Source: Lyngbya confervoides BDU141951 (lineage in GTDB: Bacteria; Cyanobacteriota; Cyanobacteriia; Thermosynechococcales; Thermosynechococcaceae). Taken from it: DNA of 60,004 nucleotides. Location of the stretch: positions 1 through 60,004 of the forward strand of contig NZ_JTHE03000035.1 in assembly GCF_000817775.3 (NCBI RefSeq), read 5' to 3'. Positions within the stretch are counted from its first letter, which is position 1. Every line of letters begins with the position of its first letter. The translations under genes and the position numbers were made by a program. Positions 16,910-25,557 of the stretch are shown here, piece after piece. A model generated the notes under the pieces. That model ran no database searches, had not been told where the DNA came from, and worked only from the letters and a program-made list of their open reading frames with translations.

Positions 16910-19900
16910 TTAGCTCTCTGCCTGATGGAGGCGAGAGACTTCAGGTTCTCCCAGGGTGAAATAGAAGGTTGCGCCTTGATTGGGCTGGCTTTCTGCCCAG
17001 ATTCTGCCGCCATGGCGCAGGATAATGCGTTGGGCAATGGCCAGTCCGATGCCAGTGCCTTCAAAGTCCCGTTGATCGTGTAGCCGCTGAAAGGATCCAA
17101 AGAGCTTGTTGGCATATTCCATTTGGAAACCCACGCCATTATCCTTGAAAAAAATTGTGCCCTGGGGCAGAGCGCCAATTTCAACCCGAGGCTGGGGCTG
17201 GGTGCGGCTAAACTTGACTGCATTGTCCATCAGGTTGGTCACTACCTGTTGCAGCAACGTGGTGTCCCCCTGCACGATGGGTAAGTCGCCTACAACAAAT
17301 TCCACCGCTGCAGAGTCCCCTAATTCGCTCTGCAGCAGTGCCATGGCTTCTTGCACGAGATCACGGAGAGGGACCGAGCGCTGGACCATCGGCTTGCGTC
17401 CCAGACGGGAGAGGGTCAGAAGGCCCTCAATCAGCAAGGACATTTTTTTGCTGCTGTTCTCGATGACCTGTAAATAGTGCAGCACCTTGGCATCGGGCGG
17501 AACGCTCTGGCTCTGGAGGTGTTGCCGGAGGGCGTTGACAAATCCATTGACATGACGCAGTGGTGCCCGCAAATCGTGGGAGACAGAATAGGAGAAAGTT
17601 TCCAGTTCCCGATTCGTGGCTTCGAGCAACAGCGCCTGCTTGGCTAGGGCCTGGCGAGATCGCACCAGTTCCGTCACATCTCGGGAGGATCCAATCAGGG
17701 CGTACACTTCACCATTGGAACGCTTCAGCGGGATTTTATAGGTGTCGAAATGTAGTTGTTCCTGGGAGATCGACAGGAATTCCTGGAGATGCAGGGTTGT
17801 TCCAGATTCAAAGACTTGGCGATTTTGCGCGGCAAAGTAGGCTGCATTTTCCGCAGAAAAACACTCAAAAATGTTCTTCCCCTCGACTTTTTGGCGATCG
17901 CCTTGGGAGGTGGTGCGGGCCAGATGATCGTTACAAAAGACAATTCTCATCTCCTCGCGCTCGATCACGTAGATAGAGTCTGGCAAGGCATTGATAAAGG
18001 TCAACAGTTCAGCCGTTCGCTGCTCCACCATGGCCTCCAAGTTCCGGTTTTGCTGTTCCAGGGCTTCATTCAGCTGCAGAATTTCCTGATCGGCCCGCTT
18101 GCGATCGGTAATTTCGGTCAAGTAAATGGTTAATCCATCCTCAGAGGGATAGATGCGATTTGCAAACCAGCGGCCCCAGGGCTCATAGTATTCCTCCAGG
18201 GAAAGGACCCGTTGCTCCTCCATGGCCCGATAATACTGCCGATAGAACGGTTGATCGATTCCCTCCGGAAACTCTGTCCAGATATGTTTGCCCACCAACG
18301 CCTCGGCAGATCGGCCCAACAGGTCTGCGGCTTTTTCATTGACGTAGGTGTAGCGCCACTGGTTATCCAGGGCAATGATGCCATCGTTAACCCGCTCAAA
18401 TACGCTTTGGAGTAAATCTCGGGTTTTGTCCGCCTCCTTTCGAGCCGAAAGCGCCTCAGACAGTAATCTCTCCCGTTCAAGTTCAGCTTCTTTGCGGTCG
18501 GTAACATCGCGCATGAAGCAATAATGACCGTCGTATTTTCCCTGGCTGTCTAGAGATTTAACCAGAAGCAGACGTTGATAGAACCGGGACCCATCCTGAC
18601 GAAGGCCTTGAAGATCCTGTTCGGCTCGCCCCTGTGCCAACATTTTTTGGACGCTTTCCTGGGCGATCCCGTGGTCCGCTGCCGCAATGGTCTCGGTCCA
18701 GTGCATCCCGAGCAATTGCTCCGGCGCATAGCCCAGGATCTGTGCATATCCCTCCCGCACCAGGGTGAAATGACCCGAGGCATCAAGTTTAGAGACACCG
18801 GGCATGGCGTTTTCCACCGCAATGCCAAGCTGAAGGATTTTTTCTTCGCTTTGTTTTTGATCGGTGATGTCCTCCGCTACGCCGCAGATTCGATAGTGTT
18901 GACCTTTCTCATTAAAGATCGGGAAACTATGGTCTGATATCCAGCGAATTGAGCCGTCAGGACGGACAACCCGATAAATGGTCTGGGTTTTTTCTCCTTT
19001 TTTCTGTCGATCCAGGGATTCGAACACCTGTGGATGGTCATCTGGATGGATTGCCTCCAGGAATGACTGAGGCTGATGGTATAGACTCTGACAGCTGCGT
19101 CCCCAAATTTTTTCGTAGGCAGGACTGACGTATAGAACCTGGGAATGGCTACTCTCCGATAAATAAAACACTTCGTGGATATTGTCGGTGAGCTGCCGAA
19201 ATTTTTCCTCACTTTGCCTCAGATTGGATTCCGCTTCGATGCGATCGCTGATGTCCTGAGCAAAGGACAGCATCGATTGCAAATGACCGGCTTGGTCGAA
19301 GATGACGGAGGAGTTCCATTCACAGGTAATCACCCGTCCATCTTTTCGATAATTTCGATTCTGAATTCTGCAATTTTTTAACCGTCCTTCCCTGAGGGCT
19401 GAGATTTGGCAGGCGACGGCGTCATAATCCTCCTCATGCACAAATTGCCAGACAGACAGAGACATCGACTGAATTTCTGCTTCTGTCCAGCCGAATATCT
19501 TCTCTGCCTGTTTAGACCACCGGGTAATTTTGCGATCTTTATCCCATTCAATAATTGCTAAGAGGGAATTTTCGAAATGACTATCCAACGCCGCCAACGA
19601 GTTGCTCAGTTGTTGCTCCACCTGCTTGCGATCGCTGATGTCAGTATGGGTGCCAAGCATCCGTAGCGGTTCGCCGTCCTCGCTCCATTCAATAATTTTT
19701 CCCAGGGATAAAATCCATTTCCAGTCCTGGCTACAGGTTCGTTGCCGAAACTCCACTCGATATTCTGGAATATCTCCAGCAACGTAGGCTCGAAAAATTT
19801 GGAGCACCCGATCCTTGTCCTCTGGGTGCAAGCGATCAATCCACCTGGCGTTGGTTTCAACAAAGGTGTCCGGATCGTAGCCCAGCATGGTGGCATATTC

Positions 19901-20659
19901 AGGGCTGACCAGGGCTTCTCCCGTTTTGATATTGAGGTCATAAATGCCTTGATTGGCGGCCTTAAGGGCCAGTCTGAGCCGCGCTTCACTCGCCTTAAGC
20001 GCCGCCTCGGCCTGTTTTCGGCTGCTGATGTCGGTCACAAACCCTTCCAAACAGATCAACTCCCCCCTCTCGTCATAGATGCCGCGCCCCCGTTCCCAGA
20101 CCCACTTGAGATCCCCGGATTTCGTAATAATGCGATATTCGCACTCGTAGGGCGCTTTCGCCCCCAAGGCTTGCTGAATAATCTCCCAAATGGGATGGGC
20201 ATCCTCGGGATGGACTTCCTGACCACAGGAGATGGTGCGATCAACCAGATATTCCTCCGGACGGTAGCCCGAGATCTCAAAAACGCCTGAGCTGATGAAC
20301 TCAGGCGTATAGTTTGGGTCGTTGGCCACGCGGTACATATAACCTGGAAGGTTGCTCATCAAGGTCGCGAAGCGACGCTCACTTTCTGTCACAGCCTCCT
20401 CAGACCTCTGGGATGCTTCTGTTTCCTTGACCCTGTCCGCCCCGCCATCGCGCGGTCCTTGCCCGTCCGCACCAGGGGGCAGAAAGGAGTGGAACCTCTG
20501 GCGAACAGGCCTTTGCCAGGGAATCATTCCTCCCAGGACTATTCCCCCGATCAAGAAGAGAATATTGGGGAGTAAACCAGCGATCGCGGAACTCTGGCCA
20601 AGGTTATGGAGGCACTGGCTCCAATCATTCCCCATATTCAGATCCATAACGCTAATCAT
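16910..20659 (-). CDS. Sensor histidine kinase with seven PAS domains
   Basis: The 1249-residue protein begins with one likely membrane segment at about residues 28-46 (NILFLIGGIVLGGMIPW). Seven successive PAS/PAC units follow, each closing with a DITDRKxxE or similar PAC motif (TDISSRKQAE, TDISDRKQVE, QDISDRIEAE, EDITDQKQSE, RDVTDRKEAE, TEITDRKRAD, and RDVTELVRS). The kinase core starts near 1020 with SYSVSHDLRAPLRH, H1028 being the predicted phosphorylation site. The ATPase follows: N box NLMDNAVKF, G1 KDNGVGF, G2 GTGIGLAIA. The H-box type is the one common among phytochrome-like cyanobacterial kinases. No response regulator is adjacent. It is divergent from psbA, which makes redox or light input attractive but unproven. 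No bilin-binding GAF domain is visible. Confidence 0.88.
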   Translation of the reverse strand: MISVMDLNMGNDWSQCLHNLGQSSAIAGLLPNILFLIGGIVLGGMIPWQRPVRQRFHSFLPPGADGQGPRDGGADRVKETEASQRSEEAVTESERRFATLMSNLPGYMYRVANDPNYTPEFISSGVFEISGYRPEEYLVDRTISCGQEVHPEDAHPIWEIIQQALGAKAPYECEYRIITKSGDLKWVWERGRGIYDERGELICLEGFVTDISSRKQAEAALKASEARLRLALKAANQGIYDLNIKTGEALVSPEYATMLGYDPDTFVETNARWIDRLHPEDKDRVLQIFRAYVAGDIPEYRVEFRQRTCSQDWKWILSLGKIIEWSEDGEPLRMLGTHTDISDRKQVEQQLSNSLAALDSHFENSLLAIIEWDKDRKITRWSKQAEKIFGWTEAEIQSMSLSVWQFVHEEDYDAVACQISALREGRLKNCRIQNRNYRKDGRVITCEWNSSVIFDQAGHLQSMLSFAQDISDRIEAESNLRQSEEKFRQLTDNIHEVFYLSESSHSQVLYVSPAYEKIWGRSCQSLYHQPQSFLEAIHPDDHPQVFESLDRQKKGEKTQTIYRVVRPDGSIRWISDHSFPIFNEKGQHYRICGVAEDITDQKQSEEKILQLGIAVENAMPGVSKLDASGHFTLVREGYAQILGYAPEQLLGMHWTETIAAADHGIAQESVQKMLAQGRAEQDLQGLRQDGSRFYQRLLLVKSLDSQGKYDGHYCFMRDVTDRKEAELERERLLSEALSARKEADKTRDLLQSVFERVNDGIIALDNQWRYTYVNEKAADLLGRSAEALVGKHIWTEFPEGIDQPFYRQYYRAMEEQRVLSLEEYYEPWGRWFANRIYPSEDGLTIYLTEITDRKRADQEILQLNEALEQQNRNLEAMVEQRTAELLTFINALPDSIYVIEREEMRIVFCNDHLARTTSQGDRQKVEGKNIFECFSAENAAYFAAQNRQVFESGTTLHLQEFLSISQEQLHFDTYKIPLKRSNGEVYALIGSSRDVTELVRSRQALAKQALLLEATNRELETFSYSVSHDLRAPLRHVNGFVNALRQHLQSQSVPPDAKVLHYLQVIENSSKKMSLLIEGLLTLSRLGRKPMVQRSVPLRDLVQEAMALLQSELGDSAAVEFVVGDLPIVQGDTTLLQQVVTNLMDNAVKFSRTQPQPRVEIGALPQGTIFFKDNGVGFQMEYANKLFGSFQRLHDQRDFEGTGIGLAIAQRIILRHGGRIWAESQPNQGATFYFTLGEPEVSRLHQAES

Positions 20660-20957
20660 GACCGTGCCTTACATCCTGCTGCAACTGATTCATTCCCCTC
20701 TATTCACCTGCCCCTCCCTTGAAGTCTGTCCCCAAGTTTAAGGATAGTGGCCGAATTCTTCAATCAAATCTGGCAGATCTGGGGATTGCTCCCTGGGGCT
20801 GCGAAGGCCCAGGGGGCAGCGGCCCCTCAATAGAGATGTCGCAGCCTGAGACCAGGCGGCTATTCACCCCCCAAAAAAGATACTTGACTTTTGTATAACT
20901 ATACAGTTATAAAATGATTTATTCATTGATTCCTCACATATTAAGGATGACTCAGTC
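20660..20957. promoter_or_regulatory. psbA promoter region
   Basis: A sigma70-like promoter is visible: TTGACT at 20884-20889 and TATAAA at 20908-20913, separated by 18 bases, about 45 bases before the psbA ATG. A 7-bp inverted repeat TATAACT-ATAC-AGTTATA (20894-20911) lies in the spacer and overlaps the -10 box, a good position for a repressor. An AAGGA site precedes the ATG. The remaining part of this 298-base spacer, upstream towards the kinase gene, shows only a GC-rich imperfect hairpin near 20795-20825. Confidence 0.65.
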
Positions 20958-22037
20958 ATGATATCTACCTACCTACAGCGCGATCGCGTTTCTCCTTGGG
21001 AGAGATTCTGTCGCTGGATTACCAGTACCGACAATCGGCTTTATATTGGGTGGTTTGGGACCTTGATGATTCCCACCCTGCTTGTGGCGACCCTTGTCTT
21101 TATTCTTGCCTTTGTGGCGGCCCCGCCCGTTGACATTGACGGAATTCGCGAACCCGTTTCGGGTTCGTTGATGTACGGCAATAACCTCATTTCAGCAACG
21201 GTTGTTCCCACCTCTGCTGCGGTGGGGTTGCATCTCTACCCCCTCTGGGAAGCTGCATCCCTGGATGAATGGCTGTATAACGGTGGTCCCTGGCAAATGA
21301 TTGTCTTTCATTTTCTGATTGGCATTTATGCTTACCTGGGACGGCAGTGGGAACTTAGCTATCGGCTGGGAATGCGTCCCTGGATTGCGGTGGCCTTTTC
21401 TGCGCCGGTGTCCGCGGCAACAGCGGTTTTGCTCATTTATCCCATTGGGCAAGGCAGTTTCTCCGATGGCCTGATGCTGGGCATTTCTGGAACCTTTAAT
21501 TTCATGCTGGTGTTTTCCCCAGAACACAATCCCCTCATGCATCCCTTCCATATGCTCGGAGTGGCGGGTGTCTTTGGCGGCGCACTGTTCTCGGCCATGC
21601 ATGGGTCCTTGGTCACCTCAAGCCTGATTCGCGAAACCACCGAGGTTGAATCCACGAACGCCGGTTATAAATTTGGTCAAGAGGAAGAAACCTACAACAT
21701 TGTTGCGGCCCACGGCTATTTTGGTCGGCTCATTTTCCAGTACGCAAGTTTTAACAACAGCCGCAGCCTGCACTTTCTTCTGGCGGCCTGGCCCGTGGTC
21801 GGGATTTGGTTTGCTTCCCTAGGGATTAGCACCATGTCCTTCAATCTCAACGGATTCAATTTCAATCATTCCGTCCTGGATCACAATGGCAACGTCATTC
21901 CCACCTGGGCAGATGTTTTGAACCGTGCCAACCTGGGAATTGAAGTCATGCATGAGCGCAATGCACATAATTTTCCCCTGGATCTGGCGGCTGACACCAG
22001 CCAGCCGGTGGCTCTGGTTGCCCCTCACATCGGTTAG
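20958..22037 (+). CDS. psbA: Photosystem II D1 protein, D1-prime (low-oxygen) variant
   Basis: The 359-residue protein aligns without gaps up to the C-terminal tail with canonical D1, so standard numbering applies. TyrZ Y161 and H190, chlorophyll ligand H198, iron ligands H215 and H272, and Mn-cluster ligands D170, E189, H332, E333, H337, D342 and A344 are all present, so water oxidation should be possible. The protein carries the three substitutions that define D1-prime, A80, L158 and A286, instead of G80, F158 and T286. It also has F147 and M173, found in PsbA2 of Thermosynechococcus, and A144, S212 and Q130. D1-prime genes are typically induced under microaerobic conditions. After A344 a tail of 15 residues would be removed by CtpA. 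Neighbouring redox genes fit this call. Confidence 0.95.
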   Translation: MISTYLQRDRVSPWERFCRWITSTDNRLYIGWFGTLMIPTLLVATLVFILAFVAAPPVDIDGIREPVSGSLMYGNNLISATVVPTSAAVGLHLYPLWEAASLDEWLYNGGPWQMIVFHFLIGIYAYLGRQWELSYRLGMRPWIAVAFSAPVSAATAVLLIYPIGQGSFSDGLMLGISGTFNFMLVFSPEHNPLMHPFHMLGVAGVFGGALFSAMHGSLVTSSLIRETTEVESTNAGYKFGQEEETYNIVAAHGYFGRLIFQYASFNNSRSLHFLLAAWPVVGIWFASLGISTMSFNLNGFNFNHSVLDHNGNVIPTWADVLNRANLGIEVMHERNAHNFPLDLAADTSQPVALVAPHIG

Positions 22038-22080
22038 CAACACCTGAACGCATCAAAAATTTCCTCTCTTCTTGTTGATG

Positions 22081-22107
22081 GGGCGCTTGTGATCAAGCGC
22101 CCTTTTT
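22081..22107 (+). terminator. Rho-independent terminator of psbA
   Basis: A perfect 8-bp stem GGGCGCTT / AAGCGCCC (22081-22102, six-base loop GTGATC) is followed by TTTTT. It lies 44 bases after the psbA stop, so psbA is probably monocistronic. Confidence 0.88.
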
Positions 22108-22267
22108 CTGGGCAGGGGCAAGATTGCTAGAGTTCAATCTGCGCAGGAATTCCACGGATTCCAATGCCCACCAGACCTATGGGAAGACGACGGCAATGAT
22201 CCCCCTGTTCCAGGCCCGGAGCAAGGGTGCCAGACTCCGGTGTATTGCGATCGCTACTCAGGCGTCC

Positions 22268-22942
22268 CTAACACCAAGAGGCTTCTCCCGATGGGCTGTT
22301 GAGCAACTCGCGAATGTTCGCTTCAATCACACGATACCCAACGTTGCCATTCAGGCGTTGCCGACCTTCGTTAAAGATGAGGGTTGGACTGACCGTTACC
22401 GCATGGGCCTTGACTAAATCTAGATCTTGAGAGAGCCTCGCGTAGGCGGTACCACTCTCGATCTTCTCTTGGATCTGGGCAATGGGGAGGTTCAATTCCT
22501 CGGCAATCTCCAGCTGAACGCTACGATGAGAGATGTCCCGTAGCTGGCAAAAGAAGGCTTCTCGACAGGCCTTTATGACTTTTTCCAGCAGGACGATGGA
22601 TCCTGGGGATTGCTCTTGCTCCACAAGCTCGATGGCCTTTAAAAACACGTGGCTGGACAGGGAGGAGGTGGGAACGGTTTGAGTCCAAACTCCAGGATTT
22701 ACATTGATATGATTAAATTTTTGACTGACCTTTTGGATGTGCTGACCATAGGCCGCCAGGCCGCCTCGATCCTGCCATCCCTTTTCCAGCTTTTCGCGGG
22801 CACTCCCAAATACTGAGACGAAGTGATATTGAACCGCCACCTGGGTAGAAAAGTTTCTTTGGAGCTCATCCAGGCGAATTTGAGCAATATAGGCCCAAAT
22901 GCAGAGAATATCTGAGAAGCAAAAGATTTTAATGGGGGCCAT
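22268..22942 (-). CDS. DsbA/FrnE-like thioredoxin-fold protein with a single active-site cysteine
   Basis: The 224-residue protein has the DsbA-family layout: a first strand IKIFCFSDILCIWAY, a helical insertion, and the cis-proline region TVSPTLIFNEGRQRLNGNVGY near residue 190. In FrnE-type oxidoreductases the motif is normally CPWCY. Here it reads CIWAY, so the resolving cysteine is replaced by alanine and only C14 remains; a further cysteine, C5, lies on the same strand. A dithiol-disulfide oxidoreductase cycle would therefore be impaired, and a monothiol, glutathione-dependent or isomerase-like activity (as in HCCA isomerases of this superfamily) is possible. There is no signal peptide. 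It lies about 100 bases downstream of desC on the same strand and may share its transcript. Confidence 0.75.
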   Translation of the reverse strand: MAPIKIFCFSDILCIWAYIAQIRLDELQRNFSTQVAVQYHFVSVFGSAREKLEKGWQDRGGLAAYGQHIQKVSQKFNHINVNPGVWTQTVPTSSLSSHVFLKAIELVEQEQSPGSIVLLEKVIKACREAFFCQLRDISHRSVQLEIAEELNLPIAQIQEKIESGTAYARLSQDLDLVKAHAVTVSPTLIFNEGRQRLNGNVGYRVIEANIRELLNSPSGEASWC

Positions 22943-23044
22943 AATAGCTCGATATGTCTTGCCAAATGTTCATCGATGTTCCACCATCGCCAGCTGGGAG
23001 AGAAGCGTGCCTGCAGCCGGGGTCAAGCACCCCGGTTAGCTTAA

Positions 23045-23881
23045 TTAAGCCTGCGGCGGCAGGATGACTTTGCGGGCTAACCCCAGGGTTTTCAGGACCC
23101 AAATGGCCCACCAGGTGGGGTCATATTCCCACCATTTCCATCCGGCCTTAGCAACGTGGGGATAGGCATGGTGATTATTATGCCACCCTTCTCCGTAGGT
23201 TAATATGGCAGCCCACCAAAGATTTCTGGAATTATCGCGGGTTTGAAAGGAACGATAGCCCCACAGATGAGTGACGGAATTGATAAACCAGGTACTATGC
23301 CAGAGAAGCACCGCTCTGACAAACACGCCCCAGATCACGAAGGACCAGCCGCCCAGGAGGTAGAGCAAAAGACCGAGGGGAAGTTGCAGCAGCAGAAAGT
23401 AACGATTGAGAATTCTATAAAAGGGGTCGCGGGCTAAGTCAGGGGCGAATGGTTTGTACTGTTCATAATTGAAGAACTCGGCCTGGGGATAGAAGATCCA
23501 GAGCATATGGCTCCACCAAAATCCTCGACTGGCGGCATAGGGATCTTTATCTTGGTCTTCGGTGTAGGCATGGTGTAAACGGTGCCCTGCGACCCAAAAG
23601 ATGGGGCCACCCTGCAGCGCCAGGGCCCCTATCATGGCGATCGCGTATTCCAGAGGTTTGGACACCTGCAAGCTTCTGTGGCTCAAGAGGCGGTGGTACC
23701 CCAGACAGATACCAATACTCCCCAACAGCCAATGCAGCAGTAAGGTCACCCCGACGGCAGACCAGGAAAAGTAAAGGGGAGCCAGCAGGGCCAGCAGATG
23801 AACGCTGCCGAAAAAAATCACGGCAATCCAGCTAAGCGGTGGGGTTTGCTGCGAACGGGCATGGGTTGAATGAACGGTCAT
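23045..23881 (-). CDS. desC: Acyl-lipid delta-9 desaturase (DesC type)
   Basis: The 278-residue membrane protein shows the three histidine boxes of stearoyl/acyl-lipid delta-9 desaturases: HRLLSHRS, HRLHHAYTED and EGWHNNHHAYPH, with four hydrophobic segments between and around them (VHLLALLAPLYFSW, LLLHWLLGSIGICLG, YAIAMIGALALQG, LLLYLLGGWSFVIWG). It would introduce the first double bond into membrane-lipid acyl chains, using O2 and ferredoxin. The C-terminus WWEYDPTWWAIWVLK is typical of cyanobacterial members. The gene is divergent from the NrdG-like gene across an AT-rich spacer that holds TATAACT words also found in the psbA promoter. Since desaturases need oxygen, regulation by oxygen or cold is plausible but inferred. 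Confidence 0.9.
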   Translation of the reverse strand: MTVHSTHARSQQTPPLSWIAVIFFGSVHLLALLAPLYFSWSAVGVTLLLHWLLGSIGICLGYHRLLSHRSLQVSKPLEYAIAMIGALALQGGPIFWVAGHRLHHAYTEDQDKDPYAASRGFWWSHMLWIFYPQAEFFNYEQYKPFAPDLARDPFYRILNRYFLLLQLPLGLLLYLLGGWSFVIWGVFVRAVLLWHSTWFINSVTHLWGYRSFQTRDNSRNLWWAAILTYGEGWHNNHHAYPHVAKAGWKWWEYDPTWWAIWVLKTLGLARKVILPPQA

Positions 23882-24340
23882 GTATTTCTGGGTAATCGTT
23901 GTGCGCCTTCGGAAATCAAGGGCCTGATCGCCAATCGCTGCCTTTACTGCGCCCGTTAGGGCAGAGACCCGGTCTGGATTGATCTAACAAGGCCTCACTG
24001 GTCTTATGGATAACGCATTGCGGGTAATGCACATCCAGGGTTGCCTCCTGAGTGTGCCCAACCTTCCGTTGACTATAGCAGTTTATAACTAATTAGCTAT
24101 TTATTTGTAAATTTTTTCGAAGCCTTGACTTGAATCCTTAAAATGCGATTTATACTCATTAACCTAGGTGTGATTTCTTGGAATTTTGTCTATAACTGCT
24201 AGGTGGTTATGCAAGGGTTGGGCGTGATTAACCCGATCAAGCTGCTCGCACCAATCTAGATCAAGCGAGGAGGCTTGCTCCGCCTTGGTCTGTCCCCTAG
24301 CCCTGGTTCCTAGCCAAACCTTTTTAGCAATGAGGTCATC
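23882..24340. promoter_or_regulatory. Divergent control region between desC and the NrdG-like gene
   Basis: This 459-base spacer is AT-rich at 24070-24200. TATAACT occurs at 24084-24090 and 24191-24197. TAGCAGTT (24076-24083) and its complement AACTGCTA (24194-24201) form an inverted pair about 110 bases apart. Between them TTGACT (24125-24130) and TATACT (24151-24156) could be a plus-strand promoter, although the 20-base spacer is long. The rest shows no gene. GAGG precedes the ATG at 24341. Confidence 0.42.
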
Positions 24341-24982
24341 ATGATGCGGTCTCCCCAAGCGTTTACCTCCCCTGATCTCTCCGATGAAAGACCGATGCTC
24401 AATCTGATGGGATATGTCGATTGCTCGGAGGTGAACGGTCCTGGTCGGCGGGCAGTGGTGTGGCTCCAGGGATGTGTCCGAGCCTGTCCCGGCTGCTTTA
24501 ACCCTGCCTCCTGGTCCACGGCTCCGAATCAGATCCTCTCTGTTGAGGAACTGGTGGCCCGAATCTTAGGAGATCCCCTGAATCAGGGCGTCACCTTTTC
24601 GGGGGGAGAGCCCTTTTTACAGGCCCTTGCCCTCACGCAGGTGGCCAAGCGGGTAAAGGCCCAGGGATTAAACGTAATGTCGTTTACCGGATTCACCCTG
24701 GATCAGTTGAAGGGGCCCCAGGCCCCTCCCGGTAGTGAGTCTTTACTGGCGCAGCTCGATCTTCTGGTGGATGGTCCCTATGTGGAGTCCTTGGCGATTC
24801 ACTCGCCCACCTCTCTGGTTTCTTCCCGGAATCAGCAGGTGCATCGTCTCAATCCACGGCTCTCGCTGTCTCTGGATTGGGCGAGTGATCAGGTGGAGGT
24901 ACATATTCTGAAGGATGGGCAGCGAATTATCACCGGGTATCGAGGCGAAGTTCTGCATAAAATCGGTGCGAGCTCCCTTTGA
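24341..24982 (+). CDS. NrdG-like radical-SAM activating protein
   Basis: The 213-residue protein has the short radical-SAM signature of glycyl-radical activases: GYVDCSEVNGPGRRAVVWLQ followed by CVRACPGCF (CxxxCxxC, 4Fe-4S ligands), then VTFSGGEPFLQ and DLLVDGPYV. This is the family of the anaerobic ribonucleotide reductase activase NrdG. No NrdD-like reductase lies within the window, so its partner is elsewhere or the protein serves another client; cyanobacterial homologues often occur without an adjacent nrdD. Oxygen-sensitive chemistry suits the surrounding low-oxygen gene set. The start has a GAGG site; an immediately following second ATG is equally possible. The next gene (Nudix-like) starts 10 bases after its stop. 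Confidence 0.82.
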   Translation: MMRSPQAFTSPDLSDERPMLNLMGYVDCSEVNGPGRRAVVWLQGCVRACPGCFNPASWSTAPNQILSVEELVARILGDPLNQGVTFSGGEPFLQALALTQVAKRVKAQGLNVMSFTGFTLDQLKGPQAPPGSESLLAQLDLLVDGPYVESLAIHSPTSLVSSRNQQVHRLNPRLSLSLDWASDQVEVHILKDGQRIITGYRGEVLHKIGASSL

Positions 24983-24992
24983 AGAAACAAGC

Positions 24993-25538
24993 ATGACGGC
25001 ATCCTCGGACTGGTCCTGCCAGCAGGGGTTCTTTGAACTCGAAACGCCCTGGCTCAAGCTCTTGGGTGAACAGTGGCGCGATGAGACTGGGGCAACCTTG
25101 AACTATTGGCGCATTGAAAAGGCTGATTCTGTGATAGTCATTCCTCTGTATGACCATCACCTTCTGCTGCCCCCGCCCCAATATCGACCTGGGATTGGGG
25201 CGGCCACCTGGGATTTTCCGGGGGGGCGACTTCCCTCCGGCCAACCCCCTGCGGCGATCGCCCCGGTGATTTTGCAACGAGAACTGGGGCTGGCGACCGA
25301 ATCCATCGGCACGATTCAGCCGATCAATGATTCCGGTTGGGTGGTCAATAGCTCCTTTTCCAACCAGCGGGTTTTCGCCATGGAGGCGCTGATCCAGGAC
25401 TCCACCGATCTCAAAAACCTCAACATCGGTCAAAAAATCCCCGCCACCCAAGCGGGGGTCGGGGACTTGCTCAAACTGTTGATTTGTTTACAATGTCGCG
25501 CGGTGCTGCTGGAATGGTGGTTTCTGCGCCACTGCTGA
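24993..25538 (+). CDS. Nudix-fold protein with a degenerate Nudix box
   Basis: The ATG at 24993 is chosen because earlier in-frame residues overlap the upstream gene's end. The 181-residue protein looks like an ADP-sugar-type Nudix hydrolase: WRIEKADSVIVIPLYDHHLLL, then QYRPGIGAATWDFPGGRLPSG. In the expected Nudix box (Gx5Ex7REUxEExGU) the sequence after FPGGRLPSG is QPPAAIAPVILQRELGL, so the first Glu is Gln and most of the REUxEE metal-binding set is lost, leaving only one Glu. Hydrolysis is therefore doubtful, and a binding or regulatory role is possible. It is probably co-transcribed with the NrdG-like gene and converges on the PTOX gene with a 19-base gap. Confidence 0.7.
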   Translation: MTASSDWSCQQGFFELETPWLKLLGEQWRDETGATLNYWRIEKADSVIVIPLYDHHLLLPPPQYRPGIGAATWDFPGGRLPSGQPPAAIAPVILQRELGLATESIGTIQPINDSGWVVNSSFSNQRVFAMEALIQDSTDLKNLNIGQKIPATQAGVGDLLKLLICLQCRAVLLEWWFLRHC

Positions 25539-25557
25539 CCGGCGTGTGGATTCCCGC

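Noticed and set aside
20958-22037. Rogue D1 or chlorophyll f synthase-type paralogue
   Set aside because: All Mn-cluster ligands, TyrZ and H190 are present, and the substitutions are those of D1-prime.
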